A stretch of DNA of 18,495 nucleotides from CAYLKS01 sp964384205 [NCBI: uncultured bacterium] (GCA_964384205.1 CAYLKS010000058.1:1-18495); one strand, 5' to 3'; shown: positions 8,113 to 16,084, numbered from the stretch's first letter. The notes: generated from the letters alone by a model not told the origin. Made by a program: numbers and translations.

Positions 8113-9564
8113 TTAAATTAAGTTTTCCAAAATAGAATTAATTTGAGACAAACATTTCTCTTTTCCAAAAATTTCAACTACTGCTGTGATTTCAGGACCA
8201 TGCGTAACACCTGTTAAAGCAATTCTAACAGGCATCCAGAGATCTGCACGTTTTGCGCCAGTCTGTTTGCTTACCTCTTTCATAACCTTTATAAAAACAT
8301 CTTTATCTATTGTATCAATCTCACTTATTTTATCCCTTAAAGCTGTTAATACTTTAATAGAAATATCTTTCTTTAAAATATCTAAAGCTTCTTGAGCCTT
8401 AATATCAAAAGTATCTTTAAAAAATATATCTGTAGCAGGTATAATATCCTCGGCAATTTGTAAACCATCTTTAACTGCCAATACCATTTTTTTTGTTTTC
8501 TCTATATCATCAAAAACCCTTAATTTTTCTTCTAAATACGGCAAAACAAAATTAAATAATTCGTCATCTGATAATTTTTTCATATATTGAGCATTCATCC
8601 ATTTCAACTTATTAATATCAAATACAGCACCTGCTTTATTTACTCTATCCAAAGAAAATAATTCAATCAACTCTTCTTTGGAAAATATTTCTTGCTCATT
8701 ACCCGGATTCCATCCCAAAAGAGCCACAAAATTTAATAAAGCTTCCGGCAAATATCCATGTTTTCTATAATCTTCAACAGCAACATCTCCCTGTCTTTTA
8801 CTAAGCTTTGATCTATCACTATTCAATAATAATGGCAAATGAGCAAATTCCGGGATCTTCCAACCTAATGCTTCGTACAATACAATATGTTTAGGAGTAC
8901 TTGGTAGCCATTCCTCACCTCTTATAACATGAGTAATTCCCATAAAATGATCATCTATAACATTTGCCAGATGATAAGTAGGATAACCATCTGACTTTAA
9001 TAAAATCTGATCATCGATTAAATTTGATTGGAAACTTACCTCTCCTCTAATCAAATCATTAAAAAAAATAGTTCTATCATCAGGCATTTTAAGTCTTACA
9101 ACATGGGGAATACCTGAATTTAATTTTTGCTGTACTTCCTCAGGTGTGAGATGTCGACATCTGCCATCATATTTAGGAGGCAATTTTTTAGAAATTTGTT
9201 CTTCTCGCATCTTTTCCAGTTCTTCCGGAGTACAAAAACAATAATATGCGGCACCTTTTTCAATAAGCTCATCTGCATATTTTTTATAAAATTCTAACCT
9301 CTCTGACTGAAAATATGGGCCATAATCCCCTCCAATATCCGGACCTTCATCATACTCCAAACCTGACCATTTTAATGTATTAATTAAATTTTCAACAGCT
9401 CCTTCAACATACCTTGCCCTATCTGTATCCTCTATCCTCAAAATAAATTTGCCTTTATTATGCCTTGCAAATAAATAATTATATAATGCGGTTCTAAGCC
9501 CACCTACATGCAAATATCCTGTAGGAGAAGGAGCAAATCTCACTCTTACCTTATCACCTGACAT
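8113..9564 (-). CDS. gltX: Glutamate--tRNA ligase
   Basis: This class I aminoacyl-tRNA synthetase charges tRNA(Glu) with glutamate in the cytoplasm, using ATP. With the ATG at 9564 it has 483 residues, normal for bacteria. The HIGH-type motif is in RFAPSPTGYLHVGG (about 9-22) and the KMSKS-type motif is KLSKR (about 253-257). The zinc ligands of the E. coli type are present as CFC (109-111) and CRH (136-138). LRIEDTDRARYVE and GEEWLPSTPKHIVLYEALGW are also diagnostic. An in-frame TTG one codon upstream (9567) is a less likely start because AGGAG would be only 3 nt away; it is 6 nt from the ATG. The gene lies 19 bp after the J-domain gene and 13 bp before the exported TPR gene. In organisms lacking glutaminyl-tRNA synthetase the enzyme also mischarges tRNA(Gln); that cannot be judged here. 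Confidence 0.97.
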   Translation of the reverse strand: MSGDKVRVRFAPSPTGYLHVGGLRTALYNYLFARHNKGKFILRIEDTDRARYVEGAVENLINTLKWSGLEYDEGPDIGGDYGPYFQSERLEFYKKYADELIEKGAAYYCFCTPEELEKMREEQISKKLPPKYDGRCRHLTPEEVQQKLNSGIPHVVRLKMPDDRTIFFNDLIRGEVSFQSNLIDDQILLKSDGYPTYHLANVIDDHFMGITHVIRGEEWLPSTPKHIVLYEALGWKIPEFAHLPLLLNSDRSKLSKRQGDVAVEDYRKHGYLPEALLNFVALLGWNPGNEQEIFSKEELIELFSLDRVNKAGAVFDINKLKWMNAQYMKKLSDDELFNFVLPYLEEKLRVFDDIEKTKKMVLAVKDGLQIAEDIIPATDIFFKDTFDIKAQEALDILKKDISIKVLTALRDKISEIDTIDKDVFIKVMKEVSKQTGAKRADLWMPVRIALTGVTHGPEITAVVEIFGKEKCLSQINSILENLI

Positions 9565-9583
9565 CAATATCTCCTTTTCTTAT

Positions 9584-10387
9584 TTAAATTTCTGGAAAAA
9601 TATTTTTCTTAACAATATCATTTTTAAACAACTTAAGTTCTTCAAGAAAATCAATAAAAATTTCTCTTTCTTCTTCATCTTTCTCAAAATATATAGCTTT
9701 TTTTATTAAACTAAAAGCTATTTGAATATTATTATAATATCTAAAATAAAAATTTGCAAGTATAAATAAACTATAGGGTAAATCCGGCTTTATTTCTAAT
9801 GATTTCTTAGCATAAAATAAAGCTTTATCAAATTGATCAATCAAAAAATATAAATAAGCAATTGTATCCAATAATACTGGATTATGATTATCTAATTCAA
9901 GCCCTCTATTTGCATAATAAAAAGCATTATTGTAATCTTGCAACCCTACGCCCAAAAACCATGCTATATTATTATAAAGAGTTATACTATTAGGAAATTT
10001 TTCTAATCCTTTTTTAGAAATTTCAACTGCTTTTTCATAATTTTTTAGTTTATAACAAACCATTGAAGCAATTATCAAAATATTCAACTGTTCAGATAAA
10101 TATGGTTCAATACTCTCTATAATTTCATATGATTTGGTATATGCCTTCTTATTATAAAATTTTGAAATCTCAGAAAAAAAATAATCAAGTAAATACTGGA
10201 TATTTCCTGTGTTAATATATTCGATTATAAAATTATAAGCATCTATAATTCTCTTACATTCTGTTTCACTTCCACCCTTATCAGGATGAAAAACTTTCAT
10301 TTTATTATAATAATTCTTTTTTATTTTATTTAAATCTAATGTTGGTTTCAATCCTAAAATTTTAAATTTTTCTAATATATCTTCCAT
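9584..10387 (-). CDS. J-domain protein with TPR repeats
   Basis: The product (267 residues) appears to be a cytoplasmic co-chaperone: J-domains stimulate the ATPase of Hsp70 (DnaK). Residues about 5-58 resemble a short J-domain, with helix II (NKIKKNYYNKMKVF) and an intact HPD tripeptide at 34-36 (HPDKGG). The rest is helical with TPR-like units: ALFYAKKSLEIKPDLPYSLF, NYEKAVEISKKGLEKFPNS, NAFYYANRGLELDNHNPV. There is no G/F-rich linker, zinc-finger domain or DnaJ C-terminal domain, so this is not DnaJ itself but a class III J-protein. No signal peptide is seen. The start codon overlaps the end of the php gene by 16 bp, and the Shine-Dalgarno is weak, which suggests translational coupling. The TPR part probably chooses the client; it is unknown. 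Confidence 0.75.
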   Translation of the reverse strand: MEDILEKFKILGLKPTLDLNKIKKNYYNKMKVFHPDKGGSETECKRIIDAYNFIIEYINTGNIQYLLDYFFSEISKFYNKKAYTKSYEIIESIEPYLSEQLNILIIASMVCYKLKNYEKAVEISKKGLEKFPNSITLYNNIAWFLGVGLQDYNNAFYYANRGLELDNHNPVLLDTIAYLYFLIDQFDKALFYAKKSLEIKPDLPYSLFILANFYFRYYNNIQIAFSLIKKAIYFEKDEEEREIFIDFLEELKLFKNDIVKKNIFPEI

Positions 10388-11220
10388 TCTTTAATTCCGC
10401 TATAAGTCAAATAATATGCTTTTTTAAAACCAATATTTTTTAAAATATACTGCAATTCTTTAAAATAACCATCCAGATGCTCTGCCTGATGTGCATCAGA
10501 ACTTACTGTAATTTTAATATTTCTCTTCAAAATTTCATATAATATCCAATCTGATGGATAAATAGAATCTATCTTGTTTCTTGTAATTCCACCTGTATTT
10601 ATTTCAAGCAAAGAATTACGCTTAGCAATATTATCAAGTGTTTTTAAAACAATATTTCTATACCATTTTTCCGATTCTTTAAAAAAATATTCTTTTTTAT
10701 TATTCAATTTAATAAGATCAATATGTCCAATTATAGTAGGCTCATATTTTAATACCATCTCTGTAATTAAATTATAATATGTTTCTACTGCCTTTTGCAC
10801 ATCACCGCCATAGATTTCATTCAATCCTTTTTCAAATAAATCAAAAGGACCATCTATAGGCCAATACTCTTCTTTTTCATTTCTGCCAGCAAAATGAACA
10901 GAACCAATAACATAATCAAGACTATGTTTTTGTATCAATTCTTTTGATGGATACAGTAAACCTGGGATATAATCAACTTCAAATCCTAAAAATATTTCAA
11001 TTTTATTATTATATTTAATCTTTAACTCATTAACAATCTTCAAATAATTATCAATATCTTCAGCCTTAATTGTCCATTCAGGACAAAAATTAAGATGATA
11101 ATGTGAAGAAAAACCTAAAAATTTGATATTCCGTTCAAATGCTACCTTTATATAATCTTCAAATGTACTTTTTCCATCGCATAATGTAGTATGAGTATGA
11201 TAATTAAAATTAATTTGCAT
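10372..11220 (-). CDS. PHP-family phosphatase, histidinol-phosphatase-like
   Basis: The product (282 residues) is a metal-dependent phosphoesterase of the PHP family, closest in motif order to the HisJ/HisK histidinol-phosphate phosphatases, which carry out the penultimate step of histidine synthesis. The metal-binding motifs are all present: H8 and H10 (YHTHTTLCDG), SSHYH (39-43), E81 (GFEVDY), H109 (GSVHF), H166 (IGHIDLIK), and D242/H244 (SSDAHQAEHLD). Length fits the family. The ATG start has GGAG 8 nt upstream. It is the first gene of a leftward run (J-protein, gltX, TPR protein) and overlaps the J-protein gene by 16 bp. No other histidine gene is in the window, so the true substrate could be another phosphate ester. 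Confidence 0.8.
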   Translation of the reverse strand: MQINFNYHTHTTLCDGKSTFEDYIKVAFERNIKFLGFSSHYHLNFCPEWTIKAEDIDNYLKIVNELKIKYNNKIEIFLGFEVDYIPGLLYPSKELIQKHSLDYVIGSVHFAGRNEKEEYWPIDGPFDLFEKGLNEIYGGDVQKAVETYYNLITEMVLKYEPTIIGHIDLIKLNNKKEYFFKESEKWYRNIVLKTLDNIAKRNSLLEINTGGITRNKIDSIYPSDWILYEILKRNIKITVSSDAHQAEHLDGYFKELQYILKNIGFKKAYYLTYSGIKEWKIY

Positions 11221-11244
11221 AGTTCAATCTCCTTTTTGATAAAA

Positions 11245-11273
11245 AATATAATATAGAGAAAATAAAAAGTAAA
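11245..11273 (-). promoter_or_regulatory. Candidate promoter for the php-gltX run
   Basis: On the minus strand TTTACT (11268-11273) and TATATT (11245-11250) are 17 bp apart. A start point near 11238 would leave an 18-nt leader with GGAG before the ATG of the PHP gene. Base composition makes chance matches frequent here, so this is only a plausible site. Confidence 0.35.
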
Positions 11274-11333
11274 TATTAAATATATTTTTACAAATAAAAA
11301 AATAGCCCATATATTAAACCTTTACCTATTTCA

Positions 11334-11345
11334 AAAAAGCTTTTT
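11334..11345. repeat. 12-bp palindrome in the divergent intergenic region
   Basis: AAAAAGCTTTTT is a perfect 12-bp palindrome directly beside the left arm of the inverted repeat at 11346-11387. It could be a protein-binding half of the same control region or a chance A/T-tract palindrome around AGCT. Confidence 0.35.
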
Positions 11346-11387
11346 AAAATTCTTCAAATATCATTATTGACTTTTATGAAGAATTTT
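11346..11387. repeat. 11-bp perfect inverted repeat over the ABC-ATPase promoter (candidate operator)
   Basis: AAAATTCTTCA (11346-11356) and TGAAGAATTTT (11377-11387) are exact reverse complements separated by 20 bp. The spacer holds the candidate -35 box (11367-11372), and the right arm lies between -35 and -10. The arm centres are 31 bp apart, about three helical turns, as expected for a dimer or paired-dimer repressor site. No regulator gene is in view, so the binding protein is unknown. A terminator role is unlikely because both flanking genes point away from it. Confidence 0.5.
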
Positions 11388-11397
11388 TATATATAAT
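11367..11397 (+). promoter_or_regulatory. Candidate promoter of the ABC ATPase gene
   Basis: TTGACT (11367-11372) is followed after 17 bp by TATATA (11390-11395) or after 19 bp by the perfect TATAAT (11392-11397). The start codon is at 11416 with AAGGAG at 11404-11409, so the leader would be very short (about 12-14 nt) and the ribosome site would lie at its extreme 5' end. The site coincides with an 11-bp inverted repeat. Confidence 0.6.
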
Positions 11398-11415
11398 GAA
11401 AAAAAGGAGAACAAA

Positions 11416-12510
11416 ATGGCGGAAGTGATTTTAAAAAATGTATGTAAAATATACAACGAAAATATATATGCTGCAAAAAACATCAACCTTGAAATAAAAG
11501 ATAAAGAATTTATTATTTTAGTGGGCCCTTCTGGTTGTGGAAAGTCAACAACTCTAAGAATGATAGCAGGGCTTGAAGAAATTTCCAAAGGAGAAATATA
11601 TATAGATGGGAAGCTTGTAAATAATGTCCCCCCAAAAGACAGAGATATTGCTATGGTATTTCAAAACTATGCGCTATATCCACATATGACAGTCTTTGAA
11701 AATATAGCTTTTGGACTCAAACTGAGAAAATATCCTAAAGAAGAAATAAAAAAGAGAGTAGAAGAAGCAGCCAAAATCTTATCATTAGAAAATTATCTGG
11801 ATAGAAAACCAAAAGAATTATCCGGTGGTCAAAGGCAAAGAGTTGCTGTAGGTCGTGCTATTGTGCGAGAACCTAAAGTTTTTTTATTTGATGAGCCTCT
11901 CTCTAACTTAGATGCAAAAAAACGTGTACAAATGAGAGCTGAAATTATAAAATTACATCAAAAACTAAATGCAACAATGATTTATGTAACACATGATCAA
12001 ACAGAAGCTATGACTATGGGAGATAGAATCGTTGTTATGAAAGACGGAGAAATTCAACAAGTAGACACTCCAATAAATTTATACAACAATCCAAATAATA
12101 AATTCGTTGCTGGTTTTATCGGCAGTCCTGAGATGAATTTTATATCAGGAATAATAAAAAAAGACAATGATAATATATTTTTCCAGGATGACAAAGAAAA
12201 AGTAAAAATTAATCTCGATAACTATAAAATAAATATAAATAAATATATAAATAAAAAAGTATATTTAGGAATAAGACCTGAAGATATTGATATATCTACT
12301 CAAAGTAATAATTCTGTAAACGGAATAGTAGATCTTATCGAACCAATGGGGAATGAGGTTTTCATCCATATAATTTTAGAAAATAATGAAAAAATATTAA
12401 TCAGAAAAGAGCCGGAAAACATTCCTCATTTAGGAGAAAAAATATCTTTTAATTTTAATTTAAATAAAATCCATCTTTTTGATTTTGAAACAGAATCAGT
12501 ATTAAAATGA
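11416..12510 (+). CDS. ABC transporter ATP-binding protein, MalK/UgpC/MsmX type
   Basis: This protein (364 residues) is the cytoplasmic ATPase of a carbohydrate-type (CUT1) ABC importer. The nucleotide-binding domain has Walker A GPSGCGKST (37-45), Q-loop Q83 (VFQNYALYPHMTV), signature LSGGQRQRVA (135-144), Walker B VFLFDEP (155-161), a D-loop (SNLDAK) and switch histidine H193 (VTHDQTEAMT). The C-terminal third (about 240-364) contains VYLGIRPEDI and a TOBE/OB-type regulatory region, which defines the MalK/UgpC/MsmX group. The ATG start has AAGGAG 6 nt upstream. It is the only plus-strand gene, and no permease or binding-protein genes are adjacent. Stand-alone ATPases of this type often energise several sugar importers, as MsmX does in Bacillus. 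The gene's 3' end overlaps the convergent DUF484-like gene by 9 bp. Confidence 0.93.
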   Translation: MAEVILKNVCKIYNENIYAAKNINLEIKDKEFIILVGPSGCGKSTTLRMIAGLEEISKGEIYIDGKLVNNVPPKDRDIAMVFQNYALYPHMTVFENIAFGLKLRKYPKEEIKKRVEEAAKILSLENYLDRKPKELSGGQRQRVAVGRAIVREPKVFLFDEPLSNLDAKKRVQMRAEIIKLHQKLNATMIYVTHDQTEAMTMGDRIVVMKDGEIQQVDTPINLYNNPNNKFVAGFIGSPEMNFISGIIKKDNDNIFFQDDKEKVKINLDNYKININKYINKKVYLGIRPEDIDISTQSNNSVNGIVDLIEPMGNEVFIHIILENNEKILIRKEPENIPHLGEKISFNFNLNKIHLFDFETESVLK

Positions 12511-13494
12511 ATTCAAAAAATTTTTAAGATCAATAACTTTTACATTAGAAACCGCAAATATTTCTTTTATTTTCTCAATTATTTTTTCATCATTAAATAA
12601 ATCAGAAACTGAAAAAAAGTATCCTTTATTTTCTATTTTGAACAAAATATCAAAAGAATGAAATTTATCTTTTTTATCTTGTAAATTAATATTTTCAGAT
12701 ATATCAAATTCAAAAATATTAGATTTTCCAGCAAAATTATAAATTCTATCATACAAATATAAAAAATCCAAAAAATCTTTTTTTGTTAAATTCTCATCAA
12801 GTTTAATAAATTTTTCTTTTAGCAACAAATAATACAAATTCAAAGCAAGAGTTTTCGATGTTTTTACAATAAAATCATCACTTAATTTACTATGAAACTT
12901 ATCACTTTGAAAACTAATCAAAGATAATGCTCCTAATAACAATTCATTATGCCATAGTGGTATAACAACAGCAGAACCGAATTTATCCATAATATCATCA
13001 TTATTAATAAAATGCATTATCAGCTTACATCTCCTCTGCCTGATAATAGGCTTGCGGCTATATTTCACCAGTTCGAGGAGTTCTTTTTTCTCTATAAAGA
13101 AAAAAGATTCGATATCATCATAAAAATCTATATTATTATCACACCACGCAAGCGATATATAATCAATATCAAAATTATTCTTAAAAAAATTCATAAGAAA
13201 TTCTATTGCTGTTTTAAAATTACCAGATTTCTCTAAAACTTTATCTATTTCAAATAAAGCAGAAATTAAATCAAAATTTTCTTCTGCTATTTTGAAAAAA
13301 TTTTCCAATGTCTGTCTTAAAAATTCATTTTCATGTCTATACCGCTGAGCAAGTGTAAAAATATTATATTTTAAAGACTTAAATAAATGGATTCTATCAG
13401 CATTTTCAATTAAAAATTCAGGGTTCCTATTCAAAAAATCTATAATATCTTCTTTTTTTAAACCAGTGCTATTTTCAAAACTAAATATTGCCAT
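12502..13494 (-). CDS. DUF484/GAF-domain-like protein with a C-terminal extension
   Basis: The product (330 residues) is cytoplasmic with no signal peptide. Residues about 14-225 resemble DUF484 proteins: an N-terminal helix (IIDFLNRNPEFLIENAD), a coiled-coil stretch (RYRHENEFLRQTLENFFKIA), and a GAF-like fold with GSAVVIPLWHNELLLGALSL and DKFHSKLSDDF, which match the conserved DUF484 ending. GAF folds bind small ligands or mediate dimerisation. DUF484 proteins are usually about 220-235 residues, so the last ~105 residues (FLDFLYLYDRIYNF onward, ending IDLKNFLNSF) are an extra module I could not name. The start overlaps kamC by 14 bp with an AGGTG ribosome site, so it is translated with the lysine genes. 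It could be a sensor or assembly partner for the KamB/KamC pair. It stands where kamDE stands in other lysine clusters, as I recall them. Confidence 0.65.
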   Translation of the reverse strand: MAIFSFENSTGLKKEDIIDFLNRNPEFLIENADRIHLFKSLKYNIFTLAQRYRHENEFLRQTLENFFKIAEENFDLISALFEIDKVLEKSGNFKTAIEFLMNFFKNNFDIDYISLAWCDNNIDFYDDIESFFFIEKKELLELVKYSRKPIIRQRRCKLIMHFINNDDIMDKFGSAVVIPLWHNELLLGALSLISFQSDKFHSKLSDDFIVKTSKTLALNLYYLLLKEKFIKLDENLTKKDFLDFLYLYDRIYNFAGKSNIFEFDISENINLQDKKDKFHSFDILFKIENKGYFFSVSDLFNDEKIIEKIKEIFAVSNVKVIDLKNFLNSF

Positions 13495-15112
13495 CTTTCA
13501 CCTCATTTAAAAATTTTCTAGCATTATCAATTATTTTAGGGTTAATACCAAGAAAATTAGCTATATTTATAGCTTGATCTGGCACTACCTCTATCTCACC
13601 AATTTCAATAGGTTTATATACAATACTATTTTGTAAAATTTGCAACTTCTGACTGAATTCCAGTTCATCAAGATTTTTAATATGCTCAAAAAAATCGTCC
13701 TTTAAATAACTCATATTAAAATATGATATGAATTCACTTTTCATATATAAATTAAAATGAGAAGAGATCAAAGCATAAATATCATTTTCAAGAAAATATT
13801 TTATAAAACTTTTATTTAGTGCAACTGCTTCATAAGGATTGGTACCTTTTGCTGGCTCATCCAAAATAAATAAATTCCTGCCTTTTAAATTCATTGCTTC
13901 ATTTAACCTATATAATTCATAGCCAAAAGAACTCAAATCCGTTTTATCAACATGGTAATCTTCTGTGGAAAAAAATATATTATCAAATATAGGCATTTTA
14001 ATTGATACTGCAGGTACTGGTAAACCATAATTCAAATGTGCTGCTAAAAATCCAAGCGTTTTAAGAAAAATGGTCTTCCCGCCCATATTCATTCCAATAA
14101 TAATATTAACATTATTCTCAATATCAACTGTCAATGGCTGATAAGACAATCCTTTTTTTAACAAAAATTTTTCAAAAAAAATAAATCTTCCTTCTTCTAT
14201 AAAAATACCATCTGATATTATCTCAGGCTTACAGCAATTATATCTCCTTAAATAATCAATCCTGCAAAATATAAAATCAATTTCTCCTATATAATTATTA
14301 GCCTGTATTAATTGACTCTTATATTCTAATATTTTTTTTGTTAATTCAATAGCAATTTCATCCTCTATTTTCTCTATTTTCTCATCAATTAAATGAATAT
14401 CTTTTTCAATATTTAAAATACTTTCATCATAACAAACCCCAAGCATAGTATTCGCAAAGTTTTTATCCAAAACAATAAAATCCCCAGAAGATAATAATTT
14501 TTCAATTTTATCCTTTTCAAAATAATTGGATAAAGAAATTTTATCTGTTGAAAGCTTTATATTATATTTTTCATTTAATTTTTCTAAAAATTTTTTCTTT
14601 GATTTTTCACCCTCTATTAAAATCTGTCTTTTTTCCTCTCTTAATTCTCTTAACTTCTCATTATATTCGGAATAAAAATGAAAATAATATTCATCTTTAC
14701 CATCTGGGCTTAAAATTTTCCAGACTTTATGTAGTTCATTTCTATCAAAACTAATCTTTTTTATCGTAAATTTCTCTAATATATCGTTTATTTTCAAAAA
14801 AAAGTACAAAAATTTTTTAATTAAAAAGAAATCTTCTATAATTAATTTATGAGCATCCCCCTTATTCTCTAAAAAAGAAATATCTTCTATATGCTCTAAA
14901 TAATCTATAACTTTTATATATAATTCATTATTTTCTCGAAAAAAATCATTCAATGAAAAGAGTAAATCATATTCTTTTTGTAATTTTTTATTATCTGAAG
15001 AGGTAAAGCAAGAAAATTTATCAAAAAAAAACCTACCCTGGACTGTTCTAATTCTTAAATCAGACAATAAAACGTCAATATTTAACAATTCTCTTGTTAT
15101 TTTATCAATCAT
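13481..15112 (-). CDS. kamC: MutS-like ATPase, lysine 5,6-aminomutase reactivase subunit KamC
   Basis: The product (543 residues) is a MutS-family P-loop ATPase lacking the mismatch-recognition domain. The ATPase domain lies at about 330-470: Walker A GMNMGGKT (340-347), a MutS-type signature region DLSSFGYEL (392-400), Walker B LFILDEPAKGTNP (414-426), and SSHF (450-453) in the switch-histidine position. The N-terminal ~300 residues are helical, Lys/Glu-rich coiled coil as in the MutS core and lever. By position after kamA and kamB this is KamC, described as the ATPase of the factor that reactivates the B12-dependent beta-lysine 5,6-aminomutase after inactivation; I recall this name but have not verified the experiments. 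The ATG start overlaps the kamB stop as ATGA, with AGGAG upstream. A general MutS-like DNA protein is less likely because of the operon. Confidence 0.82.
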   Translation of the reverse strand: MIDKITRELLNIDVLLSDLRIRTVQGRFFFDKFSCFTSSDNKKLQKEYDLLFSLNDFFRENNELYIKVIDYLEHIEDISFLENKGDAHKLIIEDFFLIKKFLYFFLKINDILEKFTIKKISFDRNELHKVWKILSPDGKDEYYFHFYSEYNEKLRELREEKRQILIEGEKSKKKFLEKLNEKYNIKLSTDKISLSNYFEKDKIEKLLSSGDFIVLDKNFANTMLGVCYDESILNIEKDIHLIDEKIEKIEDEIAIELTKKILEYKSQLIQANNYIGEIDFIFCRIDYLRRYNCCKPEIISDGIFIEEGRFIFFEKFLLKKGLSYQPLTVDIENNVNIIIGMNMGGKTIFLKTLGFLAAHLNYGLPVPAVSIKMPIFDNIFFSTEDYHVDKTDLSSFGYELYRLNEAMNLKGRNLFILDEPAKGTNPYEAVALNKSFIKYFLENDIYALISSHFNLYMKSEFISYFNMSYLKDDFFEHIKNLDELEFSQKLQILQNSIVYKPIEIGEIEVVPDQAINIANFLGINPKIIDNARKFLNEVKDGNI

Positions 15113-16077
15113 AATATCTCCTGTCTATATATATCAAAAACCGGTATATCCCCAAATCTATTCTTAAATTCACTATACAATTTAAAAGAATCAATATGCC
15201 TACCATTTGGAGCAAAAGGATTCAAAATCAACCCAGCTAAATCTATTTTCTTTAATACATTCAGTTTTATTTGACTATAAAACAACTTTTTTATATTCTC
15301 ATAAGAAAGATTTATTCTAAAAATATTCTTTAAAATCAATGTTAAGTTTTTATTTTTCAATTTTCTAATGATTTTATCAAAACTAATATCATTTAAAGAA
15401 GTCTTTATAAATAAATACTCTGGATTATATTCAGAAATCAATTCAAAATAATAATCTTCATTGCCTAAAAACGGCAAATCTATCTCTTTCATAAGAGAGC
15501 CATCAGAATTAAAAATAGAGGAATTCTTTAATTCTATTCCCATAGGGTGCAACTGTGGTATAGAAAATAATTTCACAAAAATATCCGCTATTTTTAATAA
15601 ATTATCAATAGAATTATCAAAAGAACCACCTATTGAAAAAAATGCTTTATCTACAAAATCAAAATTTAAATTTCCTTTTCGATTTAATGCCCCATCAATT
15701 ACAAACAAATCTAAATCAAGATTATAAAAAAAATTATAAATTTTTACCAAATCTGGAGATTTTGGCGGTCCAAATATTTTTACTTTATGGTTATCTAATG
15801 CCTTATAAATAAAAATATTACCATTTACAGTTTTTATGTCCGTTTTATCAATAACGACAAAGCCTCTATTTAAAAAGCCAGGAATGGAAGTTACATACAT
15901 CCCTGGCTTAACATTAATTTCTGGCTTTTTAACAAGTTCATTATCTAAAGAAACGCTTCTATTAAAACCTAATGTTGAAATACCAATCTTTTTATCGGCA
16001 TTCTTTTCAATAAAATAATTCAAAAAAGTAGTTTTACCGGAATCTTTTTGAGCTCCAACAATCGCAATTGTTTCCAA
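15109..16077 (-). CDS. kamB: P-loop protein KamB, lysine 5,6-aminomutase reactivase subunit
   Basis: The product (322 residues) is a P-loop nucleotide-binding protein with GAQKDSGKTT at residues 8-17, near the N-terminus. A hydrophobic strand ending VIDGALNRKG (127-136) is a possible Walker B/switch region. The middle and C-terminus are AT-biased (Phe, Asn, Lys, Ile) and otherwise unremarkable. It sits between kamA and kamC and overlaps kamC by 4 bp, the conserved kamA-kamB-kamC order, which is the main basis for the name. Its expected role is to work with the KamC ATPase in exchanging damaged cobalamin on the 5,6-aminomutase. The start is TTG at 16077, 7 bp after the tandem TAG stops of kamA, without a recognisable ribosome site, implying coupling to kamA translation. 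The P-loop position leaves no room for a much later start. Confidence 0.75.
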   Translation of the reverse strand: METIAIVGAQKDSGKTTFLNYFIEKNADKKIGISTLGFNRSVSLDNELVKKPEINVKPGMYVTSIPGFLNRGFVVIDKTDIKTVNGNIFIYKALDNHKVKIFGPPKSPDLVKIYNFFYNLDLDLFVIDGALNRKGNLNFDFVDKAFFSIGGSFDNSIDNLLKIADIFVKLFSIPQLHPMGIELKNSSIFNSDGSLMKEIDLPFLGNEDYYFELISEYNPEYLFIKTSLNDISFDKIIRKLKNKNLTLILKNIFRINLSYENIKKLFYSQIKLNVLKKIDLAGLILNPFAPNGRHIDSFKLYSEFKNRFGDIPVFDIYRQEIL

Positions 16078-16084
16078 TTTACTA

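Noticed and set aside
9565-9567. TTG one codon before the gltX ATG as the start
   Set aside because: The AGGAG site would be only 3 nt away, while it is 6 nt from the ATG.
13481-15112. KamC as a DNA mismatch-repair MutS
   Set aside because: There is no mismatch-binding N-terminal domain, the protein is too short, and it sits in a lysine operon after kamA and kamB.
15461-15727. 88-codon plus-strand frame opposite kamB
   Set aside because: It lies wholly inside kamB, which has a P-loop and conserved operon position. The antisense product has no recognisable domain.
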